Shown here: piece by piece, positions 1 to 7,525 of the stretch
Numbering within the stretch: position 1 is the first letter of the stretch
How the letters are laid out: each line of letters begins with the position of its first letter
From: a bacterium
Lineage (GTDB): Bacteria > Actinomycetota > Acidimicrobiia > Spongiisociales > ZC4RG35
Direction of reading: 5' to 3'
Assembly: GCA_024638655.1 (NCBI GenBank)
Contig: JAHEJW010000024.1
Span: forward strand, 3,106-36,035
Length of the DNA stretch: 32,930 bases
Made by a program: the position numbers and the translations under genes
The notes under the pieces: generated by a model
What the model was told of the DNA's origin: nothing
Seen by the model: only the letters and a program-made list of their open reading frames with translations
Databases searched by the model: none

Positions 1-167
1 CTCGGGATCAGGTCGTAGCGGCGCTTCAACTCGGTCTCCACATTCGACCATGAGTTGACAATGAGCTGACGGAGTTTCACCAACCGGTTGTAGACGGCGA
101 CCCACCACGCGCCGACCAGGACAACGGCCACCAGCCCGACGACTAGAAGGTTGTTGAGGTCGATCAT
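1..167 (-). CDS. LemA family protein, N-terminal part (runs off the window)
   Basis: The reading frame starts at the ATG at 165-167 and leaves the window at position 1, so only about 55 residues are visible. They form a membrane segment at roughly residues 6-26, rich in Val, Leu and Ala, then a stretch with the LemA signature (VYNRLVKLRQ, then a Trp-Ser-Asn-Val-Glu segment and LKRRYDLIP). LemA proteins are membrane-anchored helical-bundle proteins of unknown biochemical role. The start overlaps the stop of the upstream 228-residue membrane protein by four bases (ATGA), so the two are probably co-translated. A second, complete LemA gene lies at 18946-19494. Family assignment is secure; the function is not known. 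Confidence 0.88.
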   Translation of the reverse strand, partial: MIDLNNLLVVGLVAVVLVGAWWVAVYNRLVKLRQLIVNSWSNVETELKRRYDLIP

Positions 168-850
168 GAGACTCCGCCGTACCGCTCCTCCGCAAGCGGC
201 GGGATTCGATCTTCGAATTCCATCGCCAACTCGGCGAAGTGACCCATTTGCTCCCAAGGCATCTCGCGGGTCGCCAGAACCATTCGATCGCCGTTGATCT
301 CGAGATGGCAGTCTCTTGCTCGGGCGAGAAGCCATTCGATCATGCCGGGGTCGATCAACGTGAAGGCGAAGTCCCGGTCTGCGCTGAGGACTTTGAACTC
401 CCGATTGAACTCGTCGGACTCGAACTGAACATCATTTCCAACACCAATGGCGTTTAGGAAACGCCTACCGAGGCTCTCCGGTGTGATCTCGATCCAGGGC
501 ATCGAGTGCTCCATGCGCACCACGCAGAGACTGAGCCGATAGTCATGATTGGTCGTGTTTCCCTGCGCATCCCGTGTGACCTCGGTATAGACGAAGTCGC
601 AAAGCGCGAGCTGGCGTCCCCTGAGGCTTCCGTGCACGGTGGTATCGATCCTTCGTCGATCTCCCTTGCGAAAGAGCTGGTGGGGCAACTGAACGAGATC
701 GAGTGGGTCCCCTTTCGCATACTGGAGACCCAGTCCATTGGCCGTAGCGAGGGCCGCGTCCCGTCTCTGTGCCGCACGGACGATCCCGTACACCAGGACG
801 CCCACGGCGATCAGGGCGAAGAGCACGAAGATCGTGCCGCCGCCTGCCAT
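164..850 (-). CDS. Membrane-anchored conserved protein of unknown function, linked to LemA
   Basis: A 228-residue protein with an N-terminal hydrophobic anchor (about residues 3-26) followed by a soluble domain. The soluble part has the conserved-looking segments EFNREFKVLSADRDFAFTLID and GMIEWLL; I have seen this pattern in uncharacterised actinobacterial proteins, but I cannot name a function. The ATG at 850 is preferred over the adjacent in-frame GTG at 853 because a G-rich ribosome-binding-like stretch (GGGGG) precedes it. The stop overlaps the LemA start by four bases. The CoA ligase gene lies upstream on the same strand with a gap of only about 25 bases, so ligase, this gene and LemA may form one transcript. 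Confidence 0.75.
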   Translation of the reverse strand: MAGGGTIFVLFALIAVGVLVYGIVRAAQRRDAALATANGLGLQYAKGDPLDLVQLPHQLFRKGDRRRIDTTVHGSLRGRQLALCDFVYTEVTRDAQGNTTNHDYRLSLCVVRMEHSMPWIEITPESLGRRFLNAIGVGNDVQFESDEFNREFKVLSADRDFAFTLIDPGMIEWLLARARDCHLEINGDRMVLATREMPWEQMGHFAELAMEFEDRIPPLAEERYGGVS

Positions 851-875
851 CACAGCCCCCGGGTCTTCGTTGTCG

Positions 876-2378
876 TCAACTCGTCTCCGCCATGCGCTTC
901 AGTTCGCCACGGTTGACTTTGCCGAGGTGAGTCTGGGGAAGCTCCTCGACGAAGAAGACCCGGCGCGGGTGTTTGTAGGCCTCGAGTCGGGCGAGCACCC
1001 AGTCGACGAGGTCGGCTTCCGACACCCCGTTCTCGGCGACGACGAAGGCCACCGGCTTCGCCAGGCCGGAATCGTCGGTCACGGCCACCACGGCACACTC
1101 CTTGACCGATTCGTGGTCGAGCAGTGCCGACTCGACTTCCTGTGGCCGGAACCACTTGCCCTTCACTTTGATGGCATCGTCGGCGCGACCCCGGTGGGTC
1201 ACATAGCCATCGTGATCGATCGAGACCAGATCTCCCCCCACGAACCAGCCATCTCGGAACGCCTCCTCGGTCATCTCCGGCTGCTCCCAATAGCCGAGCC
1301 CCAGCGAGTCCCCCTTCACCCATAGCCGGCCCACCTCCCCAGGGACGACTTCCACGCCGTCGTCATCGCAGGCCTTGATCTCGAAGCCCGGCACGACCTT
1401 GCCGAGAGTTCCCGGGCGGACGTCCCCGAGGGTGTTGGTGATGAAAATGTGCCACATCTCCGCGGTGCCGAGACCATCGAGCAACTCCACGCCGAACATA
1501 TCTTTCCATCGGTGATAGAGAGTCTCGGGAAGCGCCTCCCCGGCCGCCGTCGCGAATCGCAGTGAGGACAGGTCCCGACGTTCGGCGCCGGGATGACTGA
1601 CGATCTGATTGATCGCCGATGGGACGTTCACGAGGACCGTGGGTCGATGTCTCTCGATCTGGCCGAACAGAATCTCGGGAGTCGGGTGCTCCTCGAACAG
1701 CACGGAGGATGCCCCTACCGAGAACGGAAAGAGCAGGTTCGAGCCGGTGGCATAGCCGAAATAGAGCTTGGGAACGGCCATGGTGATGTCGTCGGGTAGC
1801 AGACCCAACGCTCCGTGGCCGTAGAGCCGGGTGGTGTTCACCAGACTGCGATGAGTTTGCACCACCGCCTTGGGCTCTCCGGTGGTCCCGCCGGAGAAGA
1901 GCCAGATCGCAGGATCTTGCGCTCCGGTGGGGTAGGTGCCGACGTCCTGGTCGGAAGACGGTTCGGAGCCGTCGACTTCGATGACGACTGGCTCCCATCC
2001 AGAGGCTGCGGATCGGTAGTGGTCGAGATGGCGACTATGGACAAACGCGGCACTCGCCTTCGAACGATCGATGATTGATCGCATCGAGTCGAGGGAGAGC
2101 CCGGGATTGAGCATCACCACCACCGCTCCAACCCGGAAGATGCCAAACAGCGCGGCAGCAAAGTCGACGGTGTCGGGTAGAACGACAAGCACCCGATCTC
2201 CCGGCGAGGTGCCGGCCTCGATGAGACGCTCCGCCCAACCCGAGGCGAGACGGTCCACCTCCGAAAAGGTGTAGACACTCTCTGCCTCACGAACCGCGAT
2301 GCGATCGCCGTGCCCTTCCTCGATCCGAGACCGGAGAAAGAAGTGGTCGGCGTTGATCTGATCCGGCCAGTCGGTCAC
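876..2378 (-). CDS. Benzoate-CoA-ligase-family AMP-forming acyl-CoA ligase, possibly anthranilate-CoA ligase
   Basis: A 500-residue ANL-superfamily enzyme that would activate an aromatic acid with ATP to the acyl-AMP and then the CoA thioester. The P-loop-like motif LFSGGTTGEPKAVVQ is near residues 160-175. The stretch with YFGYATGSNLLFPFSVGA is typical of the benzoate-CoA ligase branch rather than fatty-acyl ligases. The hinge region (RADDAIKVKGKW) and the catalytic lysine near the C-terminus (LGKVNR, about Lys487) are intact. The start is GTG with no clear ribosome-binding site. The gene is divergent from an SDR-TDO-kynureninase operon, with only about 31 bases between start codons. Because kynureninase makes anthranilate, I infer that 2-aminobenzoate is a likely substrate; benzoate or another aryl acid is possible. 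Confidence 0.9.
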   Translation of the reverse strand: MTDWPDQINADHFFLRSRIEEGHGDRIAVREAESVYTFSEVDRLASGWAERLIEAGTSPGDRVLVVLPDTVDFAAALFGIFRVGAVVVMLNPGLSLDSMRSIIDRSKASAAFVHSRHLDHYRSAASGWEPVVIEVDGSEPSSDQDVGTYPTGAQDPAIWLFSGGTTGEPKAVVQTHRSLVNTTRLYGHGALGLLPDDITMAVPKLYFGYATGSNLLFPFSVGASSVLFEEHPTPEILFGQIERHRPTVLVNVPSAINQIVSHPGAERRDLSSLRFATAAGEALPETLYHRWKDMFGVELLDGLGTAEMWHIFITNTLGDVRPGTLGKVVPGFEIKACDDDGVEVVPGEVGRLWVKGDSLGLGYWEQPEMTEEAFRDGWFVGGDLVSIDHDGYVTHRGRADDAIKVKGKWFRPQEVESALLDHESVKECAVVAVTDDSGLAKPVAFVVAENGVSEADLVDWVLARLEAYKHPRRVFFVEELPQTHLGKVNRGELKRMAETS

Positions 2379-2409
2379 CGGGTAGAAGTTAGTGATCTAG
2401 CGTGGTCGC

Positions 2410-3231
2410 ATGCGCGTGGCGATGGTGACGGGTGTCTCCTCCGGAATTGGACGTGTCACCGCCCTCGAGCTCGGCCGCCGAGGCTTTCACCTGGTAGGCG
2501 CGGGCAGGTCCGCGGACAGGACCATGCCCGTTGTCGAACAGATACGGTCGGCGGGCGGGTCCGCCGAGTACCTGGAGCTGGACCTGATGAGACTCTCGTC
2601 TTGTCTCGATGCCGCCCGCCGGTTCGTCGAATCGGGACGGACGCTCGAGCTCCTGGTCAACAATGCAGCAGTGGGAGGCACACGCGGCATCACACCGGAC
2701 GGATTCGAGATCCACTTCGGTGTGAACCATCTCGGCCATTTCATGCTCACGATGGGCCTCGGAGACTCGATCAGGGATGGAGCCCGTATCGTCCAGGTGA
2801 CGAGCGCAGCCCATTTCAACGCCGACGGCATCGACTTCGAGCGGGTTCGGGAGAGGACAAAGTCGCTCTTCGGCTGGAAGGAGTACGGAACGTCCAAGTT
2901 GGCCAACATGCTCTTCGTCAGAGAGCTGGCCAAACGAGCTCCGCGTCTACACGTCTACGGAGTGCATCCGGGTATGACTGACACCAACATCATCCCGAAG
3001 ATCGCCAAGCCATTCCTGCGAGGGCGGCTGTTCACCGTCGAGCAGGGTGCCGATACCGTGATTTGGTGCGCAACCTCGGACGAGGTCGCCGACCAGTCGG
3101 GTCTCTATTACCGGCGCCGGGAGTCACGGCCCCCTTCGGATGCTGCTCTCGACGATGTGTTGGCCAATCGGCTCTGGGAGCAGTCGGAAACGTGGTGTCT
3201 GGAGACGGGCCTAGATTCTGAGGGGCCATGA
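2410..3231 (+). CDS. Short-chain dehydrogenase/reductase (SDR)
   Basis: A 273-residue NAD(P)-dependent oxidoreductase. The glycine-rich nucleotide-binding motif TGVSSGIG is at residues 7-14, the NNAAVGG motif is mid-protein, and the catalytic pair Tyr159/Lys163 sits in YGTSK. The segment GVNHLGHFMLT places it close to retinol-dehydrogenase/WWOX-like SDRs. Substrate cannot be read from sequence. It overlaps the tryptophan 2,3-dioxygenase start by four bases (ATGA), so it is the first gene of the tryptophan-degradation operon. A role in oxidising or reducing a CoA-bound ring intermediate is possible but speculative. The ATG at 2410 is chosen because the nucleotide-binding strand begins immediately after it. 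Confidence 0.9.
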   Translation: MRVAMVTGVSSGIGRVTALELGRRGFHLVGAGRSADRTMPVVEQIRSAGGSAEYLELDLMRLSSCLDAARRFVESGRTLELLVNNAAVGGTRGITPDGFEIHFGVNHLGHFMLTMGLGDSIRDGARIVQVTSAAHFNADGIDFERVRERTKSLFGWKEYGTSKLANMLFVRELAKRAPRLHVYGVHPGMTDTNIIPKIAKPFLRGRLFTVEQGADTVIWCATSDEVADQSGLYYRRRESRPPSDAALDDVLANRLWEQSETWCLETGLDSEGP

Positions 3232-4313
3232 ACGAAGACCCTCTCTACTACCCGGCCTACCTCCATCTGGACGAGCTCCTCGGTGCCCAGGGGCTGGAGA
3301 GTGCCAAGAGGGGTGCACCTGTCCATGACGAGATGCTCTTCATCATCGTCCACCAGGCCTATGAGCTCTGGTTCAAGCAGATCATCTGGGAGATCGACAG
3401 CATCATCGAGCTCTTCTCACAAGAGAGGGTCCCGGAACAGGACATGGGGACTGCGGTGGCAAGACTGCGGCGGATAAACGAGATTCAGGACCTGCTGATC
3501 GCCCAAGTCGGCGTTCTGGAGACGATGACACCGCTCGACTTCCTCGACTTCCGCGATTACCTGTTTCCCGCATCGGGATTCCAATCGGCCCAGTTCCGAT
3601 TGGTCGAAAACAAACTCGGCCTCCGCGAGAGGGACCGACTCAAGCTCGCCGGAGCCGACTACACCGCGCGCTTTGACACCGAGGATCGAGAGGCGGTTCT
3701 CGAATCTTCGAGCCAGCCCTCGCTCTTTGGTTTGCTGGAGCGCTGGTTGGAGCGGACTCCGTTTCTGGACCAAGGAGGATTCGATTTCTGGGAGGCCTAC
3801 CAGAAGGCGGTACACACCCGGATCCAGGACGACCGCAACGTTGTCGAGCAAAACCCAAACCTGACCGACGACGAGAAGGAGTCTCAGCTGAAGGACTTCC
3901 AATTGGTCCTGAAGCAGTACGAGGCAATCTTCGACCCAGACAAATACGTGCTGGAACAGTCAGCCGGTCGGCTCAGGCTCAGCCATAGGGCGTTCCAGGC
4001 GGCGCTGTTCATCACCTTGTACCGGGATCAGCCCGCCCTCCAGGAGCCGTTCCGTCTGCTCGAGCTGCTGATGGACATCGACGAGAGCTTCACCGCCTGG
4101 AGGTACCGACACGCCCAGATGGCGCTGAGAATGATCGGCCGTCGGATCGGCACCGGGGGTTCTGCCGGGGCGAAGTACCTGGAGAAATCGGCCGAACGCA
4201 GCCGGGTCTTCTCGGACCTCTTCAGCCTGTCAACCTTCCTCGTCCCGAGGGCCGACCGCCCCGAGCTCCCTCCGGAGATCGTGGAGTCGATGCGGTTCCG
4301 CTACGAGGGATGA
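3228..4313 (+). CDS. kynA: Tryptophan 2,3-dioxygenase
   Basis: A 361-residue haem enzyme that opens the indole ring of L-tryptophan with O2 to give N-formylkynurenine, the first step of the kynurenine pathway. Family signatures are intact: HDEMLFIIVHQAYELWFKQI near residues 33-52, FRDYLFPASGFQSAQFR mid-protein, and the C-terminal YRHAQM segment, in which His295 is the expected proximal haem ligand, followed by the GTGGSAGAKYL substrate loop. It is longer than the common proteobacterial enzyme (about 280 residues) and closer to animal-type lengths. It overlaps both neighbours by four bases, so SDR, TDO and kynureninase are tightly coupled. No kynurenine formamidase is visible in the window. 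Confidence 0.96.
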   Translation: MNEDPLYYPAYLHLDELLGAQGLESAKRGAPVHDEMLFIIVHQAYELWFKQIIWEIDSIIELFSQERVPEQDMGTAVARLRRINEIQDLLIAQVGVLETMTPLDFLDFRDYLFPASGFQSAQFRLVENKLGLRERDRLKLAGADYTARFDTEDREAVLESSSQPSLFGLLERWLERTPFLDQGGFDFWEAYQKAVHTRIQDDRNVVEQNPNLTDDEKESQLKDFQLVLKQYEAIFDPDKYVLEQSAGRLRLSHRAFQAALFITLYRDQPALQEPFRLLELLMDIDESFTAWRYRHAQMALRMIGRRIGTGGSAGAKYLEKSAERSRVFSDLFSLSTFLVPRADRPELPPEIVESMRFRYEG

Positions 4314-5446
4314 GCCTGAAAACCTCGTTCTCCAGGTTTCTCGAGTCGAGGCCCGAACGGCTTCACTTCGCCGCCCACTCGCATCATCCATGGCCGGACG
4401 TCAGCTACGCGGCACACGCCCGAGCCTGGACCGATGCCGCAGCGATGATGGACGACAAGTGGGAACACATCTTCGGGCAGGTCTTCGCCGGAGCCAGACG
4501 GCGCATCGCCGACCTCATTGGCGTGGACGATCCCGACACGATCACCTTCGCTCCCAACACCCACGAATTCGTCTCGAGGATCTTCTCCTGCCTCGAACCT
4601 CCGGTCCGCATCCTGACATCCGACGCCGAGTTCCACTCGTTCAACCGGCAGTCGAGACGATGGGAGGAAGAAGGGCTCGCAATCGTCGACCGGGTGCCCT
4701 CCGAGCCTTTCGACACCTTCGCCGAACGTTTCACCGCAGAGGCAAGACCCGGTATCCACGACTTGATCTTCCTGAGCGAGGTGTTCTTCGACTCGGGTTT
4801 CGTGGTGCCTGGCCTCGACCGCATCGTCTCCTCCGTTTCAGACCAGAGAGCCTTCATCGTCATCGACGGCTATCACTCGTTCATGGCGAGGCCGGTGAAC
4901 ATCGGCAGCATCCAGGACCGGGTCTTCTACCTCTCAGGCGGTTACAAGTACGCCATGGCCGGCGAGGGGGCCTGCTTTCTCCACGCCCCCGACGGCTACG
5001 GGCCGCGTCCGGTCAACACCGGCTGGTATGCCGGATTCGGCCAGCTCGAAGCAGGCTTGTCCGGCGGAGTGCCCTATGCGACCGACGCCTCCAGGTTCGC
5101 CGGAGCGACATTCGACCCGTCAGGCATCTACCGACTGGAGGCAGTGCTCGGCTGGCTCGACCAGGAGGGGGTCGGGCCCGGCGAGATCTCCCGGCACGTC
5201 AAGTCACTTCAGACGGCTTTCATGGAGAACGGTCCTAAGCCAGGAGAGCTGATGCCGCCCGAGGGGCTGGAACGGGGGAACTTCCTGACCTACCGAACCG
5301 AGCGTGCCGCGGACCTCTACCAAGGACTCCATGACAAGCAGGTCATCACCGACTACCGGGCGGGCCGGCTCCGAATCGGTTTTGGCATCTACCACGACAA
5401 CGACGACGTAGAGCGTCTGATGGAGACACTCAGAGAAGTCATCTGA
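4310..5446 (+). CDS. kynU: Kynureninase-like PLP enzyme (aminotransferase class V fold)
   Basis: A 378-residue fold-type I PLP enzyme. The Schiff-base lysine is Lys213 in SGGYKYAMAGEGACF, matching the YKY pattern of kynureninases, and the aspartate of DGYHSF would hold the pyridine nitrogen. The C-terminal segment RIGFGIYHDNDDVERLM is typical of the family. Kynureninase hydrolyses kynurenine to anthranilate and alanine. The placement directly after tryptophan dioxygenase (ATGA overlap) is the strongest argument for this function. It is slightly shorter than typical kynureninases (about 400-420), and a related class V activity cannot be excluded. Confidence 0.85.
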   Translation: MSLKTSFSRFLESRPERLHFAAHSHHPWPDVSYAAHARAWTDAAAMMDDKWEHIFGQVFAGARRRIADLIGVDDPDTITFAPNTHEFVSRIFSCLEPPVRILTSDAEFHSFNRQSRRWEEEGLAIVDRVPSEPFDTFAERFTAEARPGIHDLIFLSEVFFDSGFVVPGLDRIVSSVSDQRAFIVIDGYHSFMARPVNIGSIQDRVFYLSGGYKYAMAGEGACFLHAPDGYGPRPVNTGWYAGFGQLEAGLSGGVPYATDASRFAGATFDPSGIYRLEAVLGWLDQEGVGPGEISRHVKSLQTAFMENGPKPGELMPPEGLERGNFLTYRTERAADLYQGLHDKQVITDYRAGRLRIGFGIYHDNDDVERLMETLREVI

Positions 5447-5468
5447 GATCTGCCGATAGGCTCTCCGG

Positions 5469-6245
5469 ATGCCACACATGCCCGTGCTCCGTGTGGTGCC
5501 GCTCGCTCGCATAAGGCGCCACGAGGAAGTCGACCCGCTCCGCGTGGCGCGTCTACGTGACAGGATTCAGGAAGACCGGACCCAACTCAACCCTATGGTG
5601 TGCACCAAGGCCCCGGGTGGAGAGCTTGTCCTGTTGGACGGGGCCACCCGGACGGAGGCGCTCAAGAGCATCGGTCTGGAGCATGCTGTGGTGCAGTTGG
5701 TCGACTCCGAAGAGGTCGGCCTCGAGACATGGCACCATGTGATCCGTCACGTCCCTCCTCTGGATGTCGTTGCCGCCATTTCGGCGCGACCGGAGGTTCT
5801 CTTGTCCGAGGACCAGGGGACTCCCCGCATTGTCGTTGCCGAACAGGGAGCGCGCTCGGTGCTTGGGACCGGTGCGAGCCCAAACGCGACCTTGACTGCA
5901 TTGGTGTCCAGCTACGTCGGCCGCTGGACCGTGAGCAGGGTCACCGACCCAGACCAGGAGACCATTGCTTGGCGGTTCCCCGACTGGTCCGTGATCGTGG
6001 AGTTCCCGGCATTGAACGTCGAGCATGTGATGAAAGCAGCCGTCGGCGACGATCTGCTCCCGGCGGGCGTGACCCGGTTCCTGGTCCCGGAGCGAGCCTT
6101 ACGCCTCAACATAGATCTATCGGTCTTGGCGGGTCCGGGGAGCACCGAGGTGAAACAGCAGGCCCTGGACTCTCTCCTGGCGGCCAGGGCTCGGGCCGGT
6201 CGAATCAGACGCTACGAAGAGACGATCGTCATATTCGACGACTGA
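5469..6245 (+). CDS. SbnI/SerK-like ParB-fold protein (possible free-serine kinase or regulator)
   Basis: A 258-residue protein with an N-terminal ParB/sulfiredoxin-type domain. Visible motifs are RRHEEVDP (Glu19/Glu20), a Leu/Arg helix, the LVLLDGATRTEAL loop near residues 53-65, and VQLVDS followed by ETWHHVI. This arrangement recalls SbnI and the free L-serine kinase SerK, in which a glutamate in the N-terminal part acts as base and the DGxxRTxAL loop binds nucleotide. There is no helix-turn-helix like that of chromosome-partitioning ParB. It lies 22 bases after the kynureninase gene on the same strand, so it is probably in the same transcript. Serine kinase activity is an inference; a regulatory role is the alternative. 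The start could also be the ATG at 5478. Confidence 0.7.
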   Translation: MPHMPVLRVVPLARIRRHEEVDPLRVARLRDRIQEDRTQLNPMVCTKAPGGELVLLDGATRTEALKSIGLEHAVVQLVDSEEVGLETWHHVIRHVPPLDVVAAISARPEVLLSEDQGTPRIVVAEQGARSVLGTGASPNATLTALVSSYVGRWTVSRVTDPDQETIAWRFPDWSVIVEFPALNVEHVMKAAVGDDLLPAGVTRFLVPERALRLNIDLSVLAGPGSTEVKQQALDSLLAARARAGRIRRYEETIVIFDD

Positions 6246-6254
6246 CCTACTGCG

Positions 6255-6662
6255 TCAGCCCCCATCTGGGACCACTGCAACACAAACGAGCTCGACTAGA
6301 GCCTTCGGGTCGAACAGCTCGGCGACGCCGATGAGTGCCATCGGTGGGAAGTGCCTGTCGAAGACCTCACGATAAGCCGCCCCGATCGGCTTCAGGTTCT
6401 TGCGATACTCCTCGAGCGCCGGTGTGTAGATGGTCATCGACACCAGGTCACTGGGAGATCCGCCGGCCTTCTCGATGACCAGGGCAACCGAGCGGCACGC
6501 CTGGGCGAACTGGGAGACGATGTCATCTTCGATCGACTCGTCTGCCTTGTGCCCGGTGAGACCGGCAATGTGGAGCAAACGACCCTCGGCCGGTAGAGAG
6601 CCGTAGGAGAAGCCCTTGGCCGGTGGCATCCCGTCGGGATCGAATAGCTCGTGACGGCTCAT
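6255..6662 (-). CDS. Rid (YjgF/YER057c/UK114) family protein lacking the catalytic arginine
   Basis: A 135-residue protein of the trimeric Rid fold (LLHIAGLTG, then a central helix QFAQACRSVALVIEKAG, then DLVSMTIY). By hand alignment with E. coli RidA, the arginine that binds the imine carboxylate (Arg105) is replaced by Met108 in the FPPMALIGVAEL strand, so archetypal enamine/imine deaminase activity is not expected. I chose the ATG at 6660-6662 because it overlaps the stop of the upstream crotonase by four bases (ATGA); an in-frame upstream start would add only four residues. Rid proteins without the arginine often sit in catabolic operons with poorly defined roles. The gene ends nine bases from the convergent SerK-like gene. 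Confidence 0.88.
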   Translation of the reverse strand: MSRHELFDPDGMPPAKGFSYGSLPAEGRLLHIAGLTGHKADESIEDDIVSQFAQACRSVALVIEKAGGSPSDLVSMTIYTPALEEYRKNLKPIGAAYREVFDRHFPPMALIGVAELFDPKALVELVCVAVVPDGG

Positions 6663-7486
6663 CGGCCCTTCCACTCCGCGTCTCTCTTCCCGGTGAAGGC
6701 CCGGTAGAACTCGGCATGGTCCTCGGTGGTCATCAGCAATGCCTGGGTGACTGCCTCCAGTTCGATTGATGATCCGAGGTCCATGTCCAGCTCCCGGCTC
6801 AACAGGATCTTCGTCGCCCCGTAGGCCAGTCTCGGGCCGGCGGCCAAATGCGCGGCCAGATTCGACGTCTCCACCGAGAGGCGGTCGTCGGACACGACCC
6901 TCGACGCCAGGCCCATCGCGACAGCGTCGGTCGGAGCAACCCTGTCGCCCAGAAGCAAGAGTTCAGTCGCACGACCGAGACCAACGACCCGCGGGAGCAA
7001 ATAGGCCGAGCCCATGTCCGCCCCGGCCAGACCGACTTTGGTGAAAAGGAAATGAAACGATGCCGACTCGGCGAGCAGACGAATGTCTGAAGCAAGCGCT
7101 ATCACCGCCCCTGCGCCAGCAGCCACCCCGTTCACCGCCGCAATGATCGGAATGGGGAGACGGCGCATCCTCTCGACAACTGCTCCGGTCATTCGGGTGA
7201 ACTCCAGAAGCCCTTTCGTGTCCATCTCGAGTAGCTGCGCAATGATGTCGTCCACGTCTCCGCCCGAGCAGAAACCCTTCCCTCGACCGGTCAAGACCAT
7301 CACACCGATGTCCTCACGGTGCTCCAACTCCCCCAGAAGGTCTCTCAGGTCTGCATAGACGTCGAACGTGAGGGCGTTGAGCTTCTCAGGGCGATTGAAG
7401 GTGACGGTGGCGACTCCGTCACCGATTTCGAACCCGAAATGCTGCCACTCCTCAGTGAAGCCGGGTGACGCTCGAAAGGGGCTCAC
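6659..7486 (-). CDS. Crotonase (enoyl-CoA hydratase/isomerase) family protein, non-classical active site
   Basis: A 275-residue crotonase-fold enzyme acting on a CoA thioester. The oxyanion-hole motifs GFCSGGD (71-77) and NGVAAGAGA (119-127) are intact. Hand alignment to rat mitochondrial enoyl-CoA hydratase suggests that the two catalytic glutamates (Glu144 and Glu164) are replaced: the first by Val128, the second by a hydrophobic or polar residue in the SFHFLFTKVG segment. An aspartate in AGADMGSAYLLPR (Asp157) sits where isomerase-type crotonases such as PaaG often have an acidic residue. It is therefore unlikely to be a standard hydratase. The start is GTG at 7486. It overlaps the downstream Rid gene by four bases. 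Confidence 0.9.
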   Translation of the reverse strand: MSPFRASPGFTEEWQHFGFEIGDGVATVTFNRPEKLNALTFDVYADLRDLLGELEHREDIGVMVLTGRGKGFCSGGDVDDIIAQLLEMDTKGLLEFTRMTGAVVERMRRLPIPIIAAVNGVAAGAGAVIALASDIRLLAESASFHFLFTKVGLAGADMGSAYLLPRVVGLGRATELLLLGDRVAPTDAVAMGLASRVVSDDRLSVETSNLAAHLAAGPRLAYGATKILLSRELDMDLGSSIELEAVTQALLMTTEDHAEFYRAFTGKRDAEWKGR

Positions 7487-7525
7487 GGCGCCGCAGCGTA
7501 CCCGCAGCGCCGTGAGGGCATCGGC

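Noticed and set aside
2310..2981. Overlapping plus-strand open frame (223 codons) across the SDR gene.
   Set aside because: It is out of frame with the motif-complete SDR and Arg/Pro-rich, as expected for a shadow frame.
4390..5238. Overlapping 282-codon frame inside the kynureninase gene.
   Set aside because: It is Arg-rich with no domain, and the kynureninase frame has complete PLP-enzyme motifs.
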